The notes beneath the pieces are model-generated. The model was not told the DNA's origin, made no database searches, and worked only from the letters and a program-made list of their open reading frames with translations. From Cladopsammia gracilis (Eukaryota; Cnidaria; Anthozoa; Scleractinia; Dendrophylliidae): a DNA stretch of 64,000 nt. Positions 1-13,300 of the stretch are shown piece by piece (position 1 is the stretch's first letter; the number at the start of each line of letters is the position of its first letter). The position numbers were made by a program, and so were the translations under genes. The DNA lies in contig JAJGOT010000211.1 in NCBI GenBank assembly GCA_022457155.1, positions 741,501 to 805,500 of the forward strand, written 5' to 3'.

Positions 1-2
1 TA

Positions 3-48
3 AACCACTCGGTAAATTTCCGAAGTTGGTGCGAAGCCGTACGAAGAT
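3..48. repeat. partial duplicate of the SIPA1L last exon
   Basis: 46 bases, identical to 111-156 except one, encoding [15 protein letters not shown] on the minus strand. No acceptor is visible next to it. The copy may continue beyond the window edge. Confidence 0.8.
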
Positions 49-79
49 AGGTTATATATGGTCGAACAATTAATTTTCA

Positions 80-3000
80 TTACGTGTTGCTCGGCTCGAT
101 CGACGTGAAAAACCACTCGGTAAATTTCCGAAGTTGGTGCGAAGCCGTCCGAAGATCTTCTTGTAATCTTTTGTTTTCTTTCTGCAGTTTTCGTAGCTCT
201 GCATCCATTCGATGCTTTTCCTCTCCCTCCTATAAATACAACAGACAATGATTGAGAACATTCAAATGAAAGCTACCGAGCCAGTTCTTTCCGTTGGTAC
301 TGTTTATTATGATGTACAAGATGGTTCTAACTTTTAGGTCTGTGGATGCAATCCTAAAGTGTGACCATTCAAATGAAAGCTACTGAGCAGTACTTTCCTT
401 TGGTACTGTTTATTATGCTGCACAAGGTGATTCTAACTTTTGAATCTGTGGATGAATCCTAAAGTGTGACCATTCAAATGAAAGCTACTGAGCATTACTT
501 TCCTGTGGTACTGTTTATTATGCTGCACAAGGTGATTCTAACTTTTGAATCTGTGGATGAAATCCTAAAGTGTGACCATTCAAATGAAAGCTACTGAGCA
601 GTACTTTCCTGTGGTGCTGTTTATTATGCTGTACAAGGTGGTTCTCACTTTTGAGTTTGTGGATAAAATCCTAAGTGCTATTTAGCAGTTCTTTCCTGTG
701 ATGCTGTTTGTTATAGTTTGTCAAACACGTTCCTTACCTTCATTAAAGCGTTAGATACAATGGCAAGCTTCATTTCAAGTTCGGCTTCTTTTCCGATACT
801 CTCTCTTGTGAGCAAACTGAAAATAATTTGAAATACAAAACATAAATACCAGCCACTTTTTTGCCAACGGTTAACGCTGTGAGCTCGAACGAATCACTGC
901 AAAATTTCTACTTCGTTGTCAAAAGTGCAAACCTGTCGACGGCTTTCCTCGGTTTTTACACGGTAAAAATTCACTATAAACATTCAGTATGTCTCATATG
1001 ACAAAGCCATAAAACAATCGGTACATAATATTCGGCAATTTACTCACTTTTCGTTTTTTTACGTTTATTGGGTTTGTGTATGTACAAAAATTGTTGTCTT
1101 TTCTTTGTGATCTCGAACCAAGAAAATCCCACCAATTTGCCAATTTTTGTAAAAATGTACCGTATGGAACGCGCGCAATTAACGTTTTAGCTACCGTAAA
1201 AACCTCTTTATTTTCATGACGTCATGAAAATAAAACAAACACCCGCTCGCGCCATTTTCGTGCACATGCCTCGCGCGCCAAAAAGTATTTTGGGCCACCT
1301 GCAAGGATGTATACTTAAGATTTTTGAATTTTTATGATGTCATGTGAAAACCAAGAATTAGAAGTTTGACTTTTTAGCCCTTATTTCGTTTCTGAAGTTG
1401 ATAATTATTTCCTTGCGTTCATCACATTTCATTGGTTATTTTTTCTTCGTATTTTATGATTATTAAACAAGCTTAAAGCAAGCTTATAGCCATAATAGGC
1501 CATTTGCACGATGACGTCATTTGACTACAACTACCAAAATCCTTCAGTTTTTTGTTTTGTAGTGCAAATTAGGGCTATTGTTATTTAAACCGCACTGGGA
1601 TTACAAAATTTAAATAAGAAAGGAAAAACGAAATGAATTCTGGTAGTTGTAGTCAAATGACGCCATCGTGCAAATGGCCTATTGAGAACGCTATTTCAGC
1701 CGGGGACACTTTCTCTTTAAAGCGCCTACAGTTAATGAAAATTAAAAGTTGTGACGTGAAAACTTAAGCTGATGTGAAAAAAGAAAACAACTGAGGGTAT
1801 ACAGGCAAACATGCAAACGTGTTAACCCTGTCACTCCCAGCATAAATTATGGAGACATGTAGTGTAGTTCTAACTTTTGAGTCTGTGGACGAACCTTTCG
1901 TGTGACTATTCAAATGAAACCTCTTCGGCAGTACTTTTGCATGGTACCATTTGTTCTAACTTTTGAGTCTGTGGATAAAATCCTATGGTGTGACCATTCA
2001 AATGAAACCTCTTCAGCAGTACTTTTGCATGGTACCATTTGTTCTAACTTTTGAGTCTGTTGATGAAATCCTATGGTGTGACCATTCAAATGAAACCTCT
2101 TCAGCAGTACTTTTACATTGTACCATTTGTTTTTCACTATTTTACAAGGTATAATTTGACATTTTTCTTGAATTATGATATTTGGCACTCTTGGGAGTTA
2201 AAGGGTTGTGTCACATTCAGTTTATCTTAACCTCTGAAAGAAATAGCAACTGCGGTTCAGTGCGTCGATGATAGAAGAAAAAAATATATACTTTACATGG
2301 AGTAATGCGGAGCAGAAAGCTGTGAAAATTATCTTCATTTTCAAAAGTTCCACTCAAGACTCACCTTTCGCCGGAATTTCCTTTTGCACTCTGCAAAGAG
2401 ATCAAAAAAGTTGTCGTGACTTTTCCTTTAGAATAAATAAAACTAGAGCAACTCTTAATCTGAAAATGCCATTGAAAATGACATTTGAGCTCCACTTGAG
2501 AGTGATTAAGATTATTTATATTTATTTAATCGTTCTATTGTTTTAGTAATTTTAGTTTAGCTAGATATATATTTTCTTGTAACAAAAATGTCACAGAAAT
2601 GTGAAAATAAAGTGTTGTATTGTATTGTATTGTAAACCTGGTTTCCACATGATCGCTACAATCGCTGCGATCCCTACGATCGCCGAAAAACGAGACAGGC
2701 GATCGTAGCGATCGTGTTGGTTTCCATGTGATCTTTACGATCGCTGGCAGGATCGCTCGCGGAAAAACACAGGGGGACTCTGGGATACATAAAGCGATAC
2801 TGCAATGCTTTGTGGGATAGTTTCGATCGTTACGATCGCCACGATCGATGAAAGTGATTTCCAAATGATCGTTACGATCGCTGTGCGCCGATCGCTACGA
2901 TCGCTGAGATAGAATTGTTTCTAGCCCAGCTATCGCGATCGCTGCCATCGCCGAAAAGAGTGGTTTCCATATGATCGCTACGATCGCCGGTCTCCTTTTT

Positions 3001-4390
3001 CGGCGATCGTAGTGATCATATGGAAACCATGCTTTAGAGGACTGATGAGACGACTTATAACCAATATAACCAACAATCCCTGGAGTTGAAAACGTTGTAA
3101 AAAAAAAGTTGCGTTGACCGGTTTCCAAATGATCGCTACGATCGCTGAACTTTTTGTCAGCGATCGTCCGACCCACTGAACCATAAAAAGCTTGTTATCT
3201 GAATATCGTGTTATAAACAACACTTTAATAAACTGACACTGTTTTGGTTTTAACACAAACTGCAAGCAAGATCTGATCAATGATAACAGGAATATGTTGC
3301 CAAGATGTCCTTCAATTCTGGATTGTTGTAGTTACTTCCAAATTTTCCGAAAATGCAGACTCGAGAGCGTGTTTTCTTCTCGCTCATTTCCGTTGTTCGC
3401 GTGCGTGTTTATGTGGTCCGAACAACTAAACAACACTACAGCGTGGACTCCTGGAGAAGCCAGGGAAGGGAGGGTCAGGCTAAGGATGGACACAGACACT
3501 CGACGAGACCACTGTAGTGGGTTTTTTTTTTTATCTCGGTCCGCTGTGTTTTCTTCTTTCGCTACGAAGCGAAAAGAGAAACTCTTAAGCTGGAAAAAAG
3601 CCTCTGAGAGAAAGGCAGCATAGCAACCTACGAATCCTAGACCTAAACTTACTCGTTTCCGGGTCATCGCAGTTTAATATCAACATACAAATTCACATTA
3701 CGGTAGATTTATTATAGCAGTACGGTAGCTGAGAGAAGTTAAATATTTAAACATCAAGACGATTTTTCTTCGGTGATTTTAACCACATCGTCACACTGCT
3801 GGAAATATCCGACATTAAATTATTCGAAGTATTGAATATGCGAGATATAAGTCAGCTCGGCCAGTTGGATAAACAGATCTATTCAGGCAACATTACGAGG
3901 CAATTTGATTCTACTGAGCCCAAAATTTTGAACCCCAGGCCACTCTACGTCACTTGGTGAGATTTCAGGATATTTTAAAAACTGTTACATAAGTTTATAC
4001 TTCAACAAATTCACGCAATATCATGATTGTTAAGTGGACTCTACTGTGACGGCATGTAGACAAATATTACACGAACTGATTAAGAAGCTTTAAAACTAAC
4101 GAGAAAAGCTAAGATACTGATTACAATACGACGTTTTGAGTGAATTTTTTTTTAAATCTAACAATATCCTACAATGTTCGCTGCTGGGAATATAAAAAAC
4201 GTCCAGCGAACTCAAACGTGTCGCAACTGAGCCACGACGGCCGCGACGGCCACAACGCAATTCAGGGAAAAACAGGAATAGAAAAAAAGAAATTCACTTA
4301 CCGGTGCAGCAAATATTCTCTCGTCGAAACTATGTCTTCTGGGAACAACAGGAATATAGAACTTGTGAGGACCGTGCGATCTGCCTCGAC
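80..4390 (-). CDS. SIPA1L: SIPA1L exons 19-22, C-terminal coiled coil
   Basis: Exon 19 (4390-4302) encodes [20 protein letters not shown]. Exon 20 is only 26 nt (2390-2365), SAKGNSGES. Exon 21 (816-738) encodes [20 protein letters not shown]. Exon 22 (229-80) encodes [20 protein letters not shown], then [20 protein letters not shown] and a short tail ending in TAA at 82-80. [10 protein letters not shown] is the family signature at the end of the C-terminal leucine-zipper coil. Phases are 1, 0, 2 and 0 and all sites are GT/AG. The 26-nt exon is fixed by phase: without it exon 21 runs into a stop. Confidence 0.9.
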
Positions 4391-7300
4391 CTGAAAATAA
4401 ACAAAGACGGTTTGAGTTCGAGATTCACTGCACAAATCTTGTTCATGGCCGACTTCGTGTTAACAAAATTGACAGACAGATCTCAAAATTTCTTTTGCAA
4501 AATACTGAATGATGAACAAACAGCACGACGAAAAATGTGCTCAGCAGCTTTCATTTGAATAGTTATACATAAGTGCTTCGGACATCCAGACTCGAGCGTT
4601 AGAACCGCATTACAGAACGCCAAATCTGACTCCAACGCTTACTAGAGGAGGCAGCTCCCGCAGATGAAGGTCTCACATTCGTACGCCAGAGTATTCGAGC
4701 GGATGAACGCTGCGGATCTGAAACAGGCATGGCGGCTAAAACGCCTCGCTGCTAACTGAAATCGACATGCGTCTTTACATCACGAGACGCCATTGTTGTT
4801 CATTTCATAACGTTGTGAAGCTTCTCGATGGGCGGTAACAATAAGCAAACCTGTTTATTACGCTACAGTGAATCTTTTCACAGAAACCACAGGCGGTCAT
4901 TGGGTAGGTGACTGCTGTCACTCCCTAGTGCCAAAAAAATCACAATTCAAGAAAAATCCCAAAATTCATTTTGTAAAACATTGAAAAACAAATGGAACCA
5001 TGTAAAAGCACTGCCGAAGAGGTTTCATTTGAATGGTCACACCGTAGGATTTCGTCCATCGACTCAAAAGTTTGAACTACACTACATGTCACCATAATTG
5101 ACTCTGGGAGTGAAAGGGTTAAAATTGTCAGAGCAAAGGCTTTAATATAACTTGAACACGATTTCCACTTGGAAAAAGAATTCAAGAAACGACAATTATC
5201 GTGAAGAATGAGTACGCTGCAGCTCTGATTAAATGTCTTTTAATCAAGAAAGTTAAAGAAGCGTGACCGAACGCTTGGCGGCTTTAATCATCTCTTAAAA
5301 AAGAAATAATTAACGTTTATATCTGACAACTTTAGAACAAGCGCGTCTGATTTTTAAAAATTAAAAAGAATTTGGTTCAACGCAGGACTCACCTCATCTC
5401 CAACAAATCAAAGAAAAGAAGCTCTACTTGACCATAAATTAAGGGTTGATTTTTTAAATAGACGTTCGAACAATTTGCTATCATCAACGCTCGTTAAAGT
5501 AGACAAGAATCATTCATTAATGATCAATTTATATGTTAACTAACGCCTAAAGCTGTAAGGCGGGCACCAGTGATTGGCTGGTCCCCACCGAATTTTACTT
5601 CATTGTCTGCAACTAAAGTCTCTATAAGGCAGACACCTCTCTAAGACGGGAAGCAAGAGCTCGTTCCGAAGGTGTCCGGTTAAGACAGCGTTCATTGTAA
5701 ATGTAAAAACATTCAGTTTGTTGTTGGGCTGTCACGAAACACGAGAGATGGCAGAACACGGAAGTGCTATATCAAATCAACACTCTTGTGCCCGGAGCAT
5801 CCTGTGAGAGCAGACGTTTTTCCGGCTCTTGTGTCTACTTTCGCGGGTTTCATTGTTCTTATCTTTTCTGCTATTCCCTATAGTTTCTAAAATCAAAATT
5901 TAAGAAAAATCCCAAATTTCATTTTACAAAATATTAAAAAACAAATGGTACCATGCAAAAGTACTGCCAAAGAGGTTTCATTTGAATGGTCACACCACAG
6001 GATTTCATCCACAGACTCAAAAGTTAGAACAAATGGTACCATGCAAAAGTACTGCTGAAGAGGTTTCATTTGAATGGTCACACCACAGGATTTCATCCAC
6101 AGACTCAAAAGTTAGAACAAATGGTACCATGCAAAAGTACTGCTGAAGAGGTTTCATTTGAATGGTCACACCATAGGATTTCGTCCGCAGACTCAAAAGT
6201 TAGAACTACAGTACATGTCTCCATTATTGACCGCTGTGGGAGAGAAAGGAAAAGAAACAAGTAAATTCTTCAACCTCGTTCCCAGGGTCTTCTCCTTCCC
6301 GTCCCCTGGAGCGTCTCTCTCTCGCTCCAGGGGGCGGGAAGAAGAGAGACCCTGGAAACGAGGTTGGTAAATTCTTCCGGCTCAAGAGACGGAAAAACGT
6401 CTCCTCTCGTAAGCGTCTATTTTTTGTCTTTTAATTCTAACGTTTCTAAATTTCTAAATTCTAATTCGATCTGAAGTCCGAGAGCCACAACTGGATTAAT
6501 TTTAATTTATATATTTCTGCTCTGATTCTCTACAGAAACTCAAAGAAATAGGTAAAATTTTTTCTCAAAGAAATAAGTAAATTTCTACGCATCAAACAAA
6601 TGAAACATCGTCGGTCGCGAAACACCGTCCAACAATGGTGATATAAAAGTGTTCGATTCCTCATGTTTGATTGCCATCAAACACTTTACGGAATATCTAA
6701 AACATTTCACATGTATTGTTCTCGAAATTTTCCAACAATTGCTCCCAACCATTGACACATCCACGCGCAATTATAAACAGAATAGAGCGTATGCACATGA
6801 CGTCACGGCGGCCATATTGGTGTACCAAAACAATAGAACGGCGGCCATGTTGGTGTCCCAAAACAATCCTGTGGGATTTGAACGCTTTTCTTATGTTAAC
6901 ACTTTCTTTTGTTCCAATAAATTTGCATAGCTGCTTGCCACGTGAGTGCATACGCTCTATAGACCAATTCCGATATATTAAAATTCATACTTGGCTCCGA
7001 GGCTTTGGGGAATAAAACAAAACAAATTAATTATTCATCCCTGAACCTCGATGTGATTTTTGTTTTATTCCCCTAAGCCTGGGAGCCAAGTATGAATTTT
7101 AATATATCGGAATTAGCCTATTGGAACGTCTTAAGGCCCAGTCAGATCGCGAAACACGAATCGGGGAGTTCCTTTTAACAGTTTCCTACTCATATTAAAG
7201 CCCTCTCAAAAAACCCTTACGAAGTTGTGCAATCCTGGGGCTTTTTGCCAGGGTTTTAAGGCATATTGACATTGCTTCAGTTGAAGCGAGTTATTTTTAA

Positions 7301-10300
7301 CACCAAAATAAACAAACCATCCGGTTGCCAAGCGTCCATAATTCATGTCAGGTTGACATTAGAACCAGACATCAAGAAGTTTTGATTTGATTTTTGTTTA
7401 GAGCAGAAAGTGTAGACTTCTTTATTTAAACGTTGTAAAAACCTCCTTGAGCATTAACAAATTCAACGAATATATGTTCTTTATTACCCTGTAAATAGAC
7501 TCCATTGTGTCTCCTCCACTAGGGCGCCTTTTCCCAGGCTTTTAATATTCGTGTTAGTGATTTCCAGTGATTCGAATGAACTGGAAACAATCACAAAATG
7601 CTCTTGCCTGTCGCAAATAACTGAGCATTGTTACCTGAGATATTCTTCTTGCCATTTTTTCGTTCAGGCCGCGTGAATAATCAAACTTCCTTTGCCACAC
7701 ACGCCACGCCACGACGGAAGCTGATCCTTTGAATTGTAGGAAGCGTGACGTCATAAAAGCTGAACCCTGCCCCGACTCAGCAAGGAAATTATGTAATTTT
7801 TTCATCACGAGTACAGTACCAAAGGAAAGATGTATTGCAAACAAAGTAATAAGAAAATATAGCGAAGCATAGTTAGGCAGAATAACAGTAGTACATTCAA
7901 TTTTAAAAAGCTGCAATAACCCTTTCACTCCCAGAGTCTGGCGGAGACAAGTAGCGTAGTTCTAACTTTTCAGTCTGTCGACAAAATCCTGTGGTGTGAC
8001 CATTCAAATGAAACCCCTTCTGCAGTTCTTTTGCATGGTACAATTTGTTTTTCAATATTTTACAAAATGAAATTTGGGATTTTTCTTAAATTTTGATATT
8101 TGGCACTCTTAGGAGTTAAAGTGTTAACACGTACGTAAAACTAACCTTCCATTTGATTTCCGAAAATTCTCAGAAACGGTTCAACCCCGATAACCCACAA
8201 CAGTAATCCGGCGCATAGTAATAGATCCGATCTTCCGATATTTTGAACAAATCCTAAAATGTTTTCTTGACTGAAGTTAAATTCGAAGAGCAAATTAGAG
8301 CTTCAGTACAAGAGCTTGACCGATGGACTGTCAGGAGTTCTGTTCATCAAATCAAAAATCGCCGCAACTTAGTACGAAAGTCAAAATATTTGACAAAGCT
8401 CGCATTTCTTTGCAGAAACATGCAATAAGCCAGCACAAATCGCGTACATTCTCAAAAATTCAAGTTATCACGTCGAGTAAACATCATTTGGCATAAAGTT
8501 ATGATTTCTTTGTTCGTCGACTAATTAATTAAATAGCGCATACATTTCCAATAAGATAAACAATTTCTTGCGAATCTAACTTGGAAAATAAAATTACCTT
8601 GAACAACGCACGAAAGAATGGCTAAAGATACAGTAACTGTAGTTGGCTTGTTAACTTGTCCTGGCTTCTAAATCGATCCGTAAGAACATTTTTAAAGTAT
8701 TAAAACACAATTTCCTTCAGCTCAAAGCCAAACCTCAGCATGCGATATAGTTCGAACATTTGCGTTTGTGAATACAATCCTAACTTCAATGAAAGTTCAC
8801 GAAAAGTACTTTATATTTGTTTTCCAATCAGTTTGCAAACCGAAATGTGTGAAATTTCAGTTTTACCCAAACCACTTCCACCAAATTAAAAACAATAAGT
8901 CAAAAAATAATAAAAGTGCCGTTCTTACGCAAATTCCTCGGAGAGAGCGCTTGAAGGTGAGATTTCGCTTTTGAAAGATCCAAAATTGTACTCAAATCCC
9001 ATTTCCGTCTGGTAGTCATATCTGTGTCTTTGTAAATTATAAGCCCGTGGGCATATGTTTATAAGATCGAGCGTCGTTCGCGGAGAATCAATATTATCAC
9101 CTTCCTGTCACGTAAATTCCACGCCAGATTTATTTTTATCCAAGAATCTTTCCAGTCGATTATGAAATGTAAACAAAAGCCTTCCAAAGAGCGTGCATTG
9201 TTTTCCAATATGCATAATAAAAATTTATATCAGTCATTTAGAAAGGGATAACGAAGGATATCAAAGTTTCCCAACAGAGCCGCAGTTAGAAGAGTGCAAA
9301 CAAGCAGGAATATTTTTATTCTCATTTTATGATTATTTTCATTTTACTACTCCACCCCAACGTGGGAGTACTAATTTGTCATATTCAATATGAAGAGGTC
9401 TAGAGTTCAAGTCTTACTGTTACATCTAGCGTTGCGTATCCGCATGTGTCATTTAACTTGCTATATGAGAAAACAACTTATCGCAGGTTACGTGAAATTT
9501 AGACGGTTTGGGTCACAACTGCCTCAAATTAAAACTAAGTGCCTTTGTCAAACACGAAATGCTTATAGAACATTATGACGAAGATATCAAGCGAATTTTC
9601 GAAGAGAAATAAACCAAAATAAGAGTCCGAGACACAAGTCGAAAAACTATATTTTCAAGTTGCAATTCACTTCCATCCTGGCGATCTGCAGTCCAAAGAC
9701 ACTTATCAGTTTACTCTTTAGCACTAGTAGAATAATTTTAAACAAAACTGAGCCACTATTTTCGTGTTTCCCTCAGTCCTTAACAACGCCATGAAACGCA
9801 TAAGGCGTTTCTATTGATATGAAGATTTCTTTTGGGCTTCTTTATTTAACACTAAAAACGGCCACAGAGCCCCTTTAGGTAAAAGCGCCTCATAGTAATC
9901 ACTATGGATATCCTCCGACACAGGACATCCTTTGGCTCATCTCAGGGATATGAATTCTGAGGACGTCCTTTGGCTAAACAAGACGTCCTTTAGCTTATCA
10001 CAGGGAAACGAATTCCGAAGGCGTCCTTTGACTAAATATAGCATGGGATACCAATTCTCCAAATCACATATGCTTGTTACAATCTGGGAGTTGTAAAGTA
10101 CTGTAGTCGCCATTTACTGGCAAGAAACGCACGAGCGCGCGGGAAAAAATGGCCCCTTCCGCTCCGATCAGATTTTGAATTAAGGAATCTCCAGAAAATT
10201 TCCGCATTGAGGGGTTCGCTGTGGTTGTTCAAAGAGCGACTTACTTCATCACGTGAATAAATCTTTGCTCGGCAGATAAACTTATTACTGTAGTAACATT

Positions 10301-13300
10301 GAGCAGAATTTTCATGGGGTACTAATTATTATGTTGAACAGGTGGTTATAACTTTTGTGTCTGAAATCATAAAGTGTGACTGATTCGAATCGGAAAGCTC
10401 TTGAGCTACTGAGCAGAACTTTCCTGTGGTGCGGTTTATTATGCTGTACAAGGTGGTTCCAACTGTTGAGTCTGTGGTTAAAAATCTAAAGCGTGACCAT
10501 TTAAATGAAAGCTACTGAGCAGTACTTTCCTGTGGTAATGTTTGTTTCGCTGCATAAGGTAGTTTTAACTTTTAAGTTTGAGGATGAAATCCTATAGCTA
10601 AAAATGTGCAGTACTTTCCAGTTGTGCTGTTCGCTTATCAGTTCTTTCCAGATGAAAATATGAATTTTGGCACTGCGGCGCTTACACAGGCGATTCTAAA
10701 TGCGATTACAATGGACTTGGTAAACTGCCACTGATGTTCGCTTTTGACGTGACGGGAGCAGAGGGCATGCGCTGTCAGCATAACAGCTGCCGCGAGGAGC
10801 AGCCAAGAAGAACGTACATTGACCGGACGTGTTTTATGCTAACATGGCATGCGCAGATGTACATTTCTAAATCGCAAACAAATCGGCGTAAAATGAAAGC
10901 GGGCGATCTGAATAACAATTCACGTAACCCTTTCACTCCCATGCAGTGTAGTTCTAACTTTTGAGTCTGTTGATGAAATCCTATGGTGTGACCATTCAAA
11001 TGAAACCTCTTCAGCGGTACTTTTGCATGGTACCGTTTGTTCTAACTTTTGAGTCTGTTGACAAAATCCTATGGTGTGACCATTCAAATGAAACCTCTTC
11101 AGCAGTACTTTTGCATGGTACCATTTGTTCTAACTTTCGAGTCTGTTGATGAAATCCTATGGTGTGACCATTCAAATGAAACCTCTTCAGCAGAACTTTT
11201 ACATGGTACCATTTGTTTTTCAATATTTTACAAAATGAAATATGGGATTTTTCTTGAATTTTGATTTTCACATTCGTGGGAGTTCAAAGGGTTAAAAGGA
11301 TAATATTACCTGGTGCCTTTATTTTGCTCATGGACTTGTCCTTGTCCCTTCTCTCCTTCTCCCTCTCCTCCCTGACAGCAGCCGACTGATGATGAAGCAG
11401 ATCCGATGCGCGTGTTAGCGAGTGCAGGACATCTTCTGCCACGACGAGAGAAGAGCCTTTGTCGTACTTGACAGCTTTCGCCGCGTGTAGAAGCCGAGAA
11501 GTCTGATCAACGATCGAGTCATTCGGTTCTTCGCTAGCGCTCATTTTGATCTTGGTAATCCGAGCGTTTCTTAGATGCGAGTGCGAGTATGCACGATGAC
11601 TGCGAGAATCGCGCGTGGTACTCGCGTGGGGCGTAGTCCGTGCCTCCCATTGACGCGGGAGACTCGAGGCCTTTTTGTCCTTTTCTGGCGAGAAATTAAG
11701 TTTTCCTGATACCATCTGGCTAGTGTCTATTGCATCCACGCTTCTTTGCCTTGTTTCTTCGTCAGAAGAATCGGAATTCCTGTCACCGGCGGCTGTCGAC
11801 GACTGCTTTGAACCATGGCGTCGCCTGCTTGATCTCTGTCGCGGTACCGTGTGAGATTTGTCCGTAGTTTGATGGCCTGAGCCAGCAGAACTGGTTAGTC
11901 GGATTTTTCTTTCGGAACGCACCACTGGTTTAACGGATGTTCGGCTGTTGTCGGGCGTCCGAAGCTTATTCGAAGATCCCTCGGCGGACTTTTTTCGCCT
12001 GACATTGTGAGCGATCTTCACCTCGTCACCTTCACCTCGCTCGGCTGGCATCTTTACGCTGTCATCCTGCGAAGTCTTTCTTGGGCGGGGTTGTTTTTCC
12101 CCGTTTACATTTCTCCCGTCAGCGGGCGTGCTCCTGCTTTTTGCGTGGTAGATTTTAATCCCTTCCACCACGTTTTCGCCTTCAAGTGATTGGCGGTGAT
12201 TTTCCAAGCGTTCTATGAGGAGATTTCTGGCGGCCACACGCGCTTCGTACTCTGATTTCCGCCTCATCTCCTTTTTAACTTCAACAGACGTCGGTGATGC
12301 CTCGACTACCGTCGTGGTGTTTCTCCCCTTCATCACGCTCTGCGGCAGATCGCCTTCACTTTTCCGCTGCATGATTCGATCCTGTTCCATGTTCGCTTCT
12401 TTTGTCAACCTTTTCAAAATGTTCCCATGAGACTCTTCATCCTCGCTGCTCCTGTTGCGGTTGAGCGTTTCCCCGGATTGCGCTCTGCGGGGTGTTAACT
12501 GTAGTTCCTGCAGTGAACCCGACGAGCTCCGATCCCCGGTTTTCATTCGCACACTCCCATTCCTCTCCAGACTCCCTGTCCCATTCGCGATCATGTCCGG
12601 TGTTCTGAACCCGAACGCCTTTTCAATCTGATCGACGGTCTCTGACATGGATGCTTCAGTGATGTCCTCGTAGCTTTGCTTCTGTTTGTATGTATTTACT
12701 GTTGTTATCACTGCACCCAAACTCGTCTCCTTGAAAGGCATGGCGTCCTTCTTTTCCTCGAAAACTGCTGTTGGTTCTTGACTCGAATCCTGTTTGTTGC
12801 TGTTATCAGGCGTTGCCATTATTGGCTCAATGTTCACACGAACAGTTCCAAATCCTTCCTCCTGGAATCTAGAGTCCTGTCCATCCATCCTCGTGTTTCC
12901 ATTTCCATTCACCACCGTTCTCCGATGCCTCTGCGAAGTGCTTCCAAATATGGGCTTCTCGGGAGTGCGGGGAGAAGGGGGCGGAGATGAACGCCCACTT
13001 GCAATAGCGTATAGCGTACCCGACGCTGTATGTGCCGTCAACGTGACACCGAGGGGCTTAGATGGCCGTGGCTCTGAATCAAGTGCTACGAACCCGCTCC
13101 ATTTCGGTGCCCCATCTGAAGAGCCCTGGGACCATTCACCATTGTTAGGAGTGACGCTTGTGACAGTGTATGAAGCCCCATATATAGCGGATGAAGCCCC
13201 GTATGGCTGGCGCGGTGTCTCTTGAAGTGTTTGCGAGCTACCGCTGACTGAAGAGGTCGAGCTCGCTCCAGGCGACGCGGGAGAATCTGGAGGGCGGGAG

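Larger units (their letters stand above)
4391..11309. other. SIPA1L intron 18, noncoding
   Basis: Apart from the repeats listed separately (4915-5122, 5888-6250, 6271-6366, 6785-7114, 7917-8126, 10300-10650, 10925-11297), about 4.5 kb shows no exon-like segment with matching phase. At 9900-10050 the phrase AGGACGTCCTTTGGCT-like recurs four times. A weak 31-nt exon-like stretch at about 5395 would break frame. Confidence 0.7.

Noticed and set aside
3294..3667. Overlapping open frames of about 110 codons on both strands
   Set aside because: No splice context fitting the SIPA1L gene, no domain, and equally open on both strands.
5390..5425. Possible 31-nt SIPA1L micro-exon
   Set aside because: It has a GTGAGT donor and an AG upstream, but the pyrimidine tract is poor and inclusion would break the frame between exons 18 and 19.
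7554..7928. 124-codon minus-strand open frame in SIPA1L intron 18
   Set aside because: No phase-compatible acceptor and donor pair; the sequence resembles no SIPA1L segment and is not needed for the frame.
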